From: Thozetella sp. PMI_491
Lineage: Eukaryota; Ascomycota; Sordariomycetes; Chaetosphaeriales; Chaetosphaeriaceae
Direction: 5' to 3'
NCBI GenBank assembly: GCA_021432635.1
Contig: MU270019.1
Span: 1,299,672 to 1,363,671, forward strand
Length of the DNA: 64,000 nt
Below are positions 55,052-64,000 of this stretch, piece after piece. Numbering within the stretch: the first letter of the stretch is position 1; the number at the start of each line of letters is the position of its first letter. The notes under the pieces were generated by a model. It did not search any database and was not told where the DNA came from. It saw only the letters and a list, made by a program, of their open reading frames with translations. A program made the position numbers and the translations under genes.

Positions 55052-56062
55052 CTTGGTGTTACCGCTGGCTTGCGTTGCTCATAGAGATGCAGAGGGGTGT
55101 CCGTGGGAGCTTGTCGTATCGATATGGGCAGTATTATTCGAGGTGACTATTCGACATGTTCGACAAATCATCGAGCGCGTAGACTGCGCGTCTGTTGAAA
55201 GCTGGAGATGTGTCTAGGGTCAGACGTAAATAGGGGAGGCACGTAAGTATTTAACTATGTAGTCACCTTGGGCCATACACCATATTTGGCCCCCATCGAT
55301 TCTACTAACTAAGCCTGGCAAGTCATTTTCGAAATCCCCACCAGAACTTGTGTATATGGCAAACAAAAGGACCTTCATTAACGCCGAGCTGCAACCCTGC
55401 AAGGATTCACGGTCCACGATCCGCTGGCCCTGGCCGCGCTATAACTCAGTCAGCTAGCTTTTTACTAGCCGGCTTGAGAATCGGGGGAAGGCGGGGGAGT
55501 GCATTGCGGGCGGGATCCCCTCGGGCGTAAGGTGCAGACGGGCACTCCGTCTCGTCTTCTCCGGGCGGTATGGCAGAAACTACCAAGCAACAAAAAACAA
55601 GCAGAATCAGGTCCTGGAATCAGGGACCGAATAACTAGCCGATATGTCCGAAGAGTTGAATCTGCTTGGGCGGCACGGTTCTAAGACAACAAAGCGGAAT
55701 GCCGTTCTTAGCTAATCTCAGCTGATAAGACTGCGGCGATGTCGTTGGAGGAATACGCGTGCTCTTGGTTCATCGTGCTTATGCAGTCGTAGCTAGAGAA
55801 AGCCGCTAGGGTCTAGTCGTACTGGCTATGTTATGTCTCAGTCTCTAAGACCTCGGCCGATAAGGGAAGTATATTCTAGGTGGTACATAGACTATTTTGG
55901 CGACTGGTATCCTATGCAGCAGGCTTGGCGTTCTTGGCAAACCATAGGTTTGGGAAAGTCTCTGGGAACCATCAACCCCTCGGTAGGCTGCGTACCATAG
56001 CTACCACCCCTCTGCAATGGCATGCATGCTGCAGGCCGCGTATGCAGCCGGTTTCCGTCCTC

Positions 56063-56103
56063 TCGGCCGGAACACTCGGCCGGAAACTCACTTTCGGCCG
56101 AAA
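56063..56103. repeat. TCGGCCGGAA direct repeat and TTTCGGCCGAAA palindrome
   Basis: TCGGCCGGAA occurs at 56063-56072 and 56076-56085, and the perfect 12-base palindrome TTTCGGCCGAAA lies at 56092-56103. The three share the TCGGCCG core. It could be a protein-binding array or chance repetition. Confidence 0.7.
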
Positions 56104-57589
56104 GCAGGATAAGGGTACTTTTGTTTTATATTGCCCAGATAGCCATCAAGAAGCCTCTATTGTACCCATTACCGAGATATCTTTGTGCCTTATATTTGCA
56201 TACCAAATTATAGCCCCTGTATACGCTATATCGGCGTTGCCAAAGCTATGAGGTGATGAATAATGACCATCCTGGGCTTGGAGTCCGATGAGATGTAGTC
56301 TCGTAAATACGATGAGACGGCCCCCAAGCGAGGCCTTGATCCCTTGTCCCCGGCAAAGGAATATGCAAGAAATTGACACTTCGATTCTAATGGACCTGCA
56401 GTTGATATATGGTGACATAAGACCATACGAGGTGCGGGTCGACATGGGCGCAACAGGCCCGGGGTAGCCCTCAGAACTAGGACTATTAGCTCCTTAATCG
56501 CGAACAAATATACACCGGCAAGCACTGACTTGGTACGGAAATGCCAGGTGTCTTTCTAATATATGTTTATAGAAAATAAAGGATTCTTTCTGGAGTATTT
56601 TCTGCCTTGTTGGTCTAACTATGGAGGTCAAGGAATATGGTACTAGGTTTTTCGGTAGGAAGCACGCCAAGGAGTGACTTCATCCCCTACGAGCATCCAG
56701 CCACTTATTATGTATGCCCTCGTTATACTTGAGAATTCTGTTCTTCTCGTGGCGTTCGTGAGTTCTCAGCAAATGTATCTACTCCGTAAGCCAAAATCCC
56801 GCCACTCTGCCCTTCATGCAAGGACCTGAGATGAGTATCTACGAATCTTCCTGCGAAAAGGTGTAAGGAGGAGGAATCTGTGCATGATGTGGCATGTATG
56901 GAACAGACCGATTTTGCCCTGTAATGAGATCCGGGTCTGCGCATGATACTAAGGTGCTGCGGCCTGAACGGAGGCTGCACTCGTGACGCTGAGACGAAGG
57001 CTCAATGTTTACAACTCGGGTTCGTACCCAAAGGTTGTGAAGCTAAGGCAAGGCAACTAGGGACGCCAAGGTGAAAGCCGCATCTAGGCCATTTCCTAAT
57101 GCCGCAGGACTTCGAGCTAGAAGCAGAGATGCAGAGCGGGTCTCCACCTAGGGTTTCCCACCAGAGACGACTGCAATACATGGCGATTAACGCGGATGGG
57201 GAACTGCACTTTCGGCTTGCAAAGGTGCAACTATTTCTCTGCTTGTGTCGCCCAGCGCTCACGCAAACTTGCCACTGCATGTGCAAATATGGCAGGTTTC
57301 GGGAGGACAGGCCCAATCAGCGGGGCCAATGAATGCAGGCCCATGCGAGGGTGCATCTCGCCGTCATCCACCGTCAGCGGCTCGGCCATTTTGGGCATTA
57401 TGCACATTCCGCAGTTCGTGGACGATCCACCTTGCAGCTGGTACAGTACATTGCGTCTTTCTCGGGTCTCCTGGATCGTGTCGCCTCCCCTCCAATCTCT
57501 CTCCAAACGGTGGGCTGACGGCGGGCGGGCGTTCGGTCTCGTTCCGCGTGCCGGTTGATCCATGCCTGCCTGAACGATACGGGGTTGGG

Positions 57590-57606
57590 AGAGGGGGGGG
57601 GGGGGA
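57590..57606. repeat. G homopolymer tract
   Basis: A run of about 13 G preceded by GAGA, in non-coding DNA; length is probably unstable and sequencing there unreliable. Confidence 0.75.
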
Positions 57607-59015
57607 TGTGCGCCGGGATGAGGAAGGTAGGTACTTGTAGCACAGAGAGACAGGGAGGGGTTATCACGATGTGAGGCGCTAGCGGGCAGACGGCGGGCGA
57701 TTCGTCCAGGGCTTCGAGGGCTGATTCGTCCCCTGCCCAGCGCGGTCCTTGATGGTCCCCTTCCGTGCAGGCTAAGCTTTGGAGCGATCCAACGGGCGGA
57801 CGGGATCGTCCCACCTGATTCCCGGCGCTCCTCGCTTGCCCCCGTTCCCGCCCATTCCGTCATGACTTTCGATGACTTTCGTCACCGAAGGCGCTCTGGG
57901 CCAAACAGCGAGCCAGGCGCGCCCGCCACGAGCCCTCGAAACTATGCCTGCCAGAGCCTGCCCCATAGTTATACCCGTCCATCTTTTCTCCCGGGTTCTG
58001 GGTGGCTTGGCGATCCACGCGGTGGAGGCGCGAGGCAATTGGTTAGGTAAATGTTCGCTGGCAATAAACTGGCCCGGCCGCGCAACCGACCGGTGACGCA
58101 GGCGACGACTGGCTGGCTGCCGCCGGCGGGCGTCCTGGGTCGCCTTGCCTCGCACCGGCTGCTCGGTCAGGACCCATTTCGTGAGGTCAGGCTCCCTCAC
58201 CATCGCTCGCTTCGCCCGCTCGTTGCTTTGTGCCAAACACCCCCGCCTTCACCACACCCTTTTCCTTATCGTCGGCAACCATGTGAATGGCCACGCCCGT
58301 CTCCAGCCCTGCGCCATTTCTTTTTTCCTTTCTCCTTCCGTCTCCCTCCGTGTAGCCCATATGGGTCCATACGCCCCGTACAGTGTGTGCAGTCTGCCCG
58401 CAGTAGAAAACTTGATAAGACACGCGTTCCTCGCGCCTCCAGCGACCCGTAGCCTGGCCTCCGATCCTCTTCTCCTGCCTTAGTAGTACACAATCCCCCA
58501 CCAGGCTATTTTTGGGCTGCCACGCCGTCCAATTCGGGTTCCAGCCTTGGGTTCGGGAACCCTGACAAGAGCGGCATCCCACCCCTGTTCCTCTCCCCCC
58601 CCGTCCCCCAATCCTCACCGCATTGCGTTTCATGTCCCTGTGTTGGACGGAGCGGCGCGGCCGACCATAAGCACAACAGCTTCCCCTGACCACCGACGAG
58701 CTCCAACCTTCTTGCTCTCTTTCTCTCTTATTCCTTCCTCTTGGCCAACGTCTTCTCGACAGTCCACACTTCTGCTTTCCCTGCGACACCTGCATGGATA
58801 CCACAGTTGCATGACAGGCAGAGCTTGTCATCGGTGCATCTCGATCTAGGAGCGATTGCCTGCGATAGCGTAGCAAGCACACCATAGATTGCGGCAGCCT
58901 GACCTGGACGCCGTAGCCTTCTAGGAACCCGACCAACAGCTGGGACCCATCGATCCGGACCAGGATTGTTCTTTTCAAGGCATCTTTGCACGTACATCAG
59001 TAACAAGCCGCCACG

Positions 59016-60044
59016 ATGCCGATGTACCGCACCCCTCCTTCCACGCCCCCGAGCTCCCCTCCCCCGTCTCGCTCACCCTCCGCCTCGCGGTCCCGCACCT
59101 ATTCCAAGAGAAGCTCCAAGACCAACTCGCGTTCCCGCTCGTCCTCCCAGTCCTCGGCCCGCTCGCACGCCTCGCGTGCCTCCACCACCACCCCGTCCAA
59201 GGAGTCCGTGATCAAGACGTCGCTGGTGTTCCTCGGCAGCGTCGCGGCCGCCACCTTCGCGGCCCACAAGTTTTGGCCCAAGGGCATCACCTACGGCGAC
59301 AAAGAGGAGTGGGAGTGCGAGGAACACGCCCACCGCAAGGTCAAGAAGGACCTGCGCGAGGAGCGCGCCCGTGCCCGGAAGGAAGTCCCGGACCGCCGGG
59401 GCGAGTATGCGTATGGCACGCGGGAGGAGCGGAGGGCACGCTATCGCGAGGGCGCCACGGGTAGGCCCGGCGGCGGCCGAGGTGACAGCACCTATGTGGC
59501 GCGCGAGGAGGTGTACGAGCGGGTGGTGCCGGCCCGTGGCGCCAGCCGCGAGCGGGGGATGAGTCGGGACCGCGGCCCAGAGCGGGAGCGAGAACGGGAG
59601 TGGGATCGCTACAGCCAGAGCAGCGGCAGCGGCAGCGGCCGGGGTCGAGCATCGAGCCGCGATCGGAGCGCCGAGCTCCAGATAGAGCGCCAGACGGTAC
59701 GGCGCGAGGCGCGATATTACCCTCCCGCACCACAGCGGTACATGCTCGAGCCCGCCCCGCCGCCGGCGCCGCGGCGGCAGAGCATGGACCGGAGCCAACA
59801 GCGACGGCCCTGGGAGGAGGACCCGCCGCTGCGTGAGAAAGAGCCTGTCTACGTCTCACGCGGCCCGCCGCCCGAGCCGCGGTCTCGACGCGCGAGCCTG
59901 GAAAGAGGCCCGCCGCCTAGGACGTACGAGGATGAGCCCGAGGTGGTTTATGTCTCCCGAGCTGCTCCCGAGCCGAGATCCCGGCGTGTCTCTGTCGATC
60001 CCGGCTCGAGGCGGAGGTATGAGGATGACGAGTATCGTCGATAA
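59016..60044 (+). CDS. Arg/Ser-rich single-pass membrane protein, fungus-specific unknown
   Basis: An intronless frame of 342 residues. The first 65 residues are Pro/Ser then Arg/Ser-rich (SRSPSASRSRTYSKRSSK). A short hydrophobic segment follows (SLVFLGSVAAATFAAHKFW, about residues 68-86), then KGITYGDKEEWECEEHAHRK, a compact charged block. The rest is low complexity with RE/RD runs, YVSRGPPPEPRSRR and YVSRAAPEPRSRR repeats, and an acidic end. The hydrophobic segment with the KFWPKGITYG block after it recurs in many Sordariomycete unknowns (from memory). It is probably membrane-inserted with both sides disordered; no function is known. A long CT-rich leader (about 58230-58760) precedes it, usual for highly expressed fungal genes. 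Confidence 0.75.
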   Translation: MPMYRTPPSTPPSSPPPSRSPSASRSRTYSKRSSKTNSRSRSSSQSSARSHASRASTTTPSKESVIKTSLVFLGSVAAATFAAHKFWPKGITYGDKEEWECEEHAHRKVKKDLREERARARKEVPDRRGEYAYGTREERRARYREGATGRPGGGRGDSTYVAREEVYERVVPARGASRERGMSRDRGPEREREREWDRYSQSSGSGSGRGRASSRDRSAELQIERQTVRREARYYPPAPQRYMLEPAPPPAPRRQSMDRSQQRRPWEEDPPLREKEPVYVSRGPPPEPRSRRASLERGPPPRTYEDEPEVVYVSRAAPEPRSRRVSVDPGSRRRYEDDEYRR

Positions 60045-60414
60045 ACATGGGTTAGATTGCGAGTGACTTTAGGGCTCACCAGAGAGGATAGAGATGTATA
60101 GGGATTCTGCCGGCGGGGGATGGGATGGCGTTCGGGGTATTTCTTTAGCTGGAAACTTGATGCATGGTCTTGTCATACCCACTGTATTTGCCTAAGGTCC
60201 TGACTATTTGGTTCGCACTTCTCTCCATTCGGCCGTGTCTTCGGGAGGAGTGGGGTAGTGGTCTAGTCACGTCGCTGACCTCTATAGACACGCTGGTGCA
60301 CTTTAAGATCAAAATATTTGTGATGCAAGCAAACCCCTTCGCCATTCCAAGCATGTGAGCTAGCCTACTTAGCTAGCGGCATATATTCATTACATCGGAG
60401 TAGACCAGCACGAT
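60045..60414. other. Convergent intergenic region
   Basis: Holds the 3' ends of the 59016 gene (+) and the ELG1-like gene (-). Nothing recognisable was seen. Confidence 0.55.
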
Positions 60415-63400
60415 CTATGCAAGCTCATCTGCGCTATCATCTTGTACCACCCGCGCCTTGACCTTTCTCTTCCGGCCCTTCGACTCGGGCGGCGATTCGG
60501 AGGCGCTCGACTCGGCGCTCCGTGCTGGGCTGGCCGGGGGTGATACCGTTAGATCCATCACCCACTTCCCCCACGCATCGCCGGCTGTCTTCATTACCCA
60601 GACCGGGTTCATATCCGCCTTGAACCAGCGCTCACCCCGTGTCGTGCTGCGGGAACCGCCTTCCAGAGCGGATAGGGCTGCGCGTGTCGTGCGCATGCGT
60701 TTTCTGCCCTGGCCGTTCTTACCGCCTTCGCCCAGAACGCTGCTCAGCTTCTCGCGTTGCTTCTGAAGGTATGTTTCGTACGCGACGATACCTCTCACAT
60801 ACGGCGCGACATCGAGCACAATAAGCTTGAGCGTGCGGTCGAAGACGGAGGGATCCAGGTATGTCACGGGAGCCGGTGAGCTTGTATCTGCCACAGCGAT
60901 GGGATCGAACGCAAACGCAAAGTCAATGCGTGCGACGGCTGGCGTGTATGGTTGGGTAGTGGTGAACTGGTTCTCAATGCTATCGAAGAGCCTTGGTTGC
61001 TCGAGTGGTGGGAGCGCAGGAACTGTGGCGGCATGTTGGGCATTGGCGTGCTTCCGAAGAGATGACTGGCTAAGAGACTTGATTGCGCACGGGATCGAGG
61101 TCGCCAGCGAGTTGTATCGTGTCAAGAGGGGCGTGTCCAGAGGTCGGAGGCCGCAGATGAAGTCTTCACGGGCCTTGTCGGGTAGCGGAGGAAGCGTTGC
61201 ATCAATGGACTCCTGTTCACGTTAGTCCGCGCCGTATCCGACGCTCCATGGAATAGCTCACCTGCTTAAATAACCCAAACGAGCCATAGGAGCAGAGGTC
61301 AGCAGCACTCATAGCATCGGCAAGCATGCCATAAGCGTCCAGAGCAGCTAATTTGTCCGAGGCTGGGGCAGATGCGAGAGCATCCAGGCTGTTAGCCCAT
61401 GTCGAGAGATCTTCCGATGCATGCCAGTGCTCGAGATCAAGTTGCCACGAATCCCAACACTGGGCAAGCAGCTCCTCTTCGATAGCGGTTGGGCCGACGG
61501 CTAGGTCTACGGCGCTATCGCGTCCCAGCCAGTTCATGCCCCGTTGGTATGTATCCTCGCTCACAACGCGCACTACCTCTTTGTTCTCGTCCAGGTCGAC
61601 ACCCTTAGGCCAACGGGGATAGAACCACTCGAAGCCGCCGCGTCGGTCGCCTGTGCCGATCTGGCACCAGTAGTTGAGATCTGTCGTAGCAGCGCGAAGG
61701 TCTTGGTGCCTTGACTTATATAAGGCCTCGACTGGCTGACGCTTGAGAGCATGGCCTTCGTTGGCGGCAATCAGAAGCAGTCGATCCACAGCGAGGCTCA
61801 CAGGAGGTGGACTGAACCGCATGATGGCGTGGAGGGCCAGAGACTGCAATGGGAGCAGCGTTTCATCGTTGCAGGTGATGATGAAAGGCCGCTTTGACTG
61901 GGCCGCAAGAGTGACGATGGTGGTCCAGAACTGCTGGTCCTTGTCGTAGAGAATATCAGCTTCGTCCAGCAAGATGAGAGACTGCTTTTGGCTCTTGCTG
62001 GAAGCTTCTGCCTTTGCCTCCTTCTCGGGCTTGACCTGGGCAGGCATGACAGCTTTCTTTGCCTTCGCCGTCGCGGGAGTGGCCTTGAAGAACGCGTTCA
62101 TCGTTGCCTGTTTGCCAGATTTGACCTCCTTTTCTGTCTCGTCTTGCGCCGCCGGCGCCGGCTGGTCTTGCTCTTCCACCTGACGATGCTGAACCAGGTG
62201 GTTCGTCGTCATGTCGCCGATCCTCTCCATGATATCCTTGCCGCTTCTCCTACTGCTCGAGTTGATCTCGAAGACCTCGAAATCGAGCTCCTTGGCCGCA
62301 GCGTACACGGCCGCGGTCTTCCCGCACCCGTGGGGGCCGCTGATCACCACGATATTAGTGACTCGGGTCCCTTCCTTACTGCCGCGGCCAGCAAGATCCC
62401 CCGATCGAACCACAGTTTTCTTCATGATGCCATGACCCCCACTAGGTAGCCAGTCGGCCTCGTTGTCGGAAACCTCATTCATCTCGTTGTCCTCTTCGTC
62501 GCTCGAGACGATGAAGTCGTCAAGCTTCTTCTTTTTCTTCTTCTTTGGAGCGCTGGACTTGCCCTTTTTGGGCTTCTCACCGTCTCCGGAGCCTGTATGC
62601 ACGGACTGGACAATCAGGGCTTGCAGCCAGTCGCGAAGCATGAAAGCCTCGCGCCCGGGCTGGAGAACCTCAGAGGCAGAAGTAGGCGCATATTTCTGCG
62701 TCCACATGGCATTCTCACACTGGGACTTGTCGAAGGCTGAGAGGCCTGTCCTGATCGACTCGAAGAGAGGCGCTATTTGGGGCGCTAATTGATGCTCACC
62801 CGTCGGGTTCGAGCCCTGGCTGACACGAGCCTTGTGCTTCGACATCAGCTTCTTCCCGCCGGATGGCTGCGGCATCGACCTGCAGCTCAGCTCTCCCAAG
62901 ATCCGCTGCTGCAGCTTGCTGCCACTCTCAAAATGCTTCTGGGGTAGCCGGAGCTGCGGAGGGGCTGGAGCGAAGTCATCTCCGTTGATATCTCGGACAG
63001 CCTGCAGCTTGGCAGGAATGTCCATCTGAGCGGTGACATGGGTCATCAGCGACTCGTGCGCGGGAATCGTTACTGCGTATCCCTTTGACTTTCTCATCGA
63101 GTACTTGGACTCGGTGCTGGTTGTGTTCGGTCCTGGCTGATCGTCCTCTCCTCGAGCATGGACGGCGCCCTTCCACGGCCACGCTGGCGGTTTCGCGCCG
63201 GCAAACTTAAGGCCGGCGTTCTTCATACCGAACTGAGGCATCTTGATGGGCGCACTAGCCTTCGGTTTCTTCGGTGAGCATGGCGTTGATGTGAGCTGCC
63301 GTGCCTTTTGGGCACCGGCTGCGGCACTGGCTTTGCTCTTCTCTTCGGTAGTACTGTCCACAGGTTTTTCAGCTGGAGCTTTTGCCTTTCCTAGGAAGAA

Positions 63401-63835
63401 AGGATGTGTCGTCTTGGTCGCTACAGTTGGTGTAGGGCTGGGGTTCACTGGATCCTTGTCGAGCTTTGCAAAATGGGATGCGATGTTGGCACCTGATGAT
63501 CCGGCCTTCGGTAGCTTTGTGACCTCTCCTTTCGACTTTTTCTTCCCTTCAGGCTTGTCTTCTTGACCAGGCGTGTCCACTTTCCGTCGCTTAGTTTTCC
63601 GACCGCTCTTCTTCTCGAGCAAGTCGTCGTCAAAAGTCTCGGCTACCTTTGGGGGAGTAGCCTCGCGCGTGGGATCGGATGCAGCGTCGGAGGATCCTAG
63701 CGGGTCGACATTCTCCTTGCGCTCTGCGGCCGTTGACGACCGATCAGGGGCGAAGAAGGGATGCACACGCTTGGGCTCAACCTGCCCCACAGGATTGACA
63801 CTAGCACCCATCTTAAGGACAGCGACCGACCCCAT
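60415..63835 (-). CDS. ELG1: ELG1/ATAD5-like AAA+ PCNA unloader
   Basis: Nuclear alternative clamp-loader large subunit that removes PCNA from chromatin after replication, working with Rfc2-5. 1123 residues in two exons, 63835-61262 and 61212-60415. The N-terminal 380 residues are disordered with HPFFAP and HPFFLG motifs and basic patches. The AAA+ module has Walker A GPHGCGKT (residues 500-507), an ATAD5-type block FEINSSSRRSGKDIMERIGD, and Walker B LILLDEADIL (DEAD at 624-627). An insertion between them carries QATMNAFF (576-583), a canonical PIP box, within a Lys/Glu-rich stretch. A WTQKYAP block before the ATPase core marks the start of the RFC-like region. The C-terminal collar part follows the intron. 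Lys/Asp-rich runs (KKKKKKKLDDF) lie near residue 440. Chosen over RAD24/RFC1 because no BRCT is present and the ATAD5 block fits. Confidence 0.88.
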
Positions 63836-64000
63836 TCGGACTCAATCGGGGCTCCTCGTCACGTCCCCGAGCTTTCCGTACTCCTAGGCGTAGTATTGAG
63901 AGCGAATCTGCATTCCTTCGTTTCGTCGTGTCCAAGGTCGTGAGGCTCAGCCACCGGATTCTCGTTGCGGGCAGCGCCAGAAGGAGAGCGCGGCAGCGAG
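63836..64000. other. Right-edge flank of the ELG1-like gene
   Basis: The start of the ELG1 promoter. No independent feature was seen. Confidence 0.5.

Larger units (their letters stand above)
55052..59015. other. Four-kilobase intergenic region
   Basis: The longest gene-free stretch. 55650-56750 is AT-rich, carries short TCGGCCGGAA repeats at 56063-56103, and may be old degenerate repeat DNA, but no element could be identified. 57590-57606 has a G-run. 57700-58980 is GC- and then pyrimidine-rich with overlapping frames on both strands (for example 58187-58978 on the minus strand, 263 codons, Arg/Gly-rich); I read these as chance frames over the CT-rich leader of the gene at 59016. No supported gene was seen. 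Confidence 0.4.

Noticed and set aside
57231-58978. Two long minus-strand frames (210 and 263 codons)
   Set aside because: They mirror pyrimidine-rich leader and G-run sequence upstream of the gene at 59016; Arg/Gly-rich and without domains.

Overview
The window is nuclear DNA of a filamentous ascomycete (Pezizomycotina, probably Sordariomycetes). Short GT-AG introns of about 50-100 bases interrupt most genes. The protein families present are typically fungal: Zn(II)2Cys6 and Fungal_trans_2 regulators, a HET-domain protein, a WSC/DUF1996 secreted protein, small secreted cysteine-rich proteins, an oligopeptide transporter (OPT), and a BRE4-type membrane protein. Exon borders were placed by eye from splice consensus, reading frame and family alignment. 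Every multi-exon model given here sums to a whole number of codons. The species cannot be named from the sequence.

Left part (1-24 kb), accessory in character: an ACS-family MFS transporter (779-2553); a secreted DUF1996+WSC protein (3100-4777); two small secreted cysteine-rich proteins that only appear after splicing (6425-6901 and 7984-8386); a Zn2Cys6 regulator (9115-11370) divergent from an 804-residue FAD monooxygenase with a large membrane tail (12006-14562); a GPI-anchor candidate (15488-16264); an intronless transglutaminase-like protein (16551-17474); a four-helix membrane protein (18887-19711); a secreted nucleoside hydrolase (20165-21402); an ACT-domain protein (21501-22067); and a tandem GFA-domain protein (22769-23845).

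Middle part (24-46 kb): a 13-exon OPT transporter (24526-27584); an Arg/Glu-rich protein (29767-30723); a single-pass membrane protein (31271-31693); a HET protein (34125-35812) divergent from a cupin (36625-37326); then a regulator (37479-39452) divergent from a short-chain dehydrogenase (40034-41193), which converges on a membrane-anchored DUF3445 haem-dependent N-demethylase-like protein (41353-42862). The cupin, regulator, dehydrogenase and DUF3445 genes could form a small catabolic or secondary-metabolic module. A cysteine-containing orphan follows (43332-44196).

Right part (46-64 kb) looks conserved: a polytopic membrane protein (46327-47799), a SAM methyltransferase (47938-48858), a conserved unknown (49490-50863), a 1085-residue BRE4/aromatic-acid-exporter-like protein (51632-55051), an Arg/Ser-rich single-pass protein (59016-60044), and an ELG1/ATAD5-type clamp unloader (60415-63835). 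The last carries a canonical PCNA-binding (PIP) motif between its Walker A and Walker B motifs.

No tRNA, rRNA, CRISPR array or recognisable transposon was found. No system was seen that can be called wholly undescribed. The best leads are the regulator/monooxygenase pair with a tandem 14-bp repeat between them, the two hidden secreted proteins, the tandem GFA protein and the ELG1 PIP motif.
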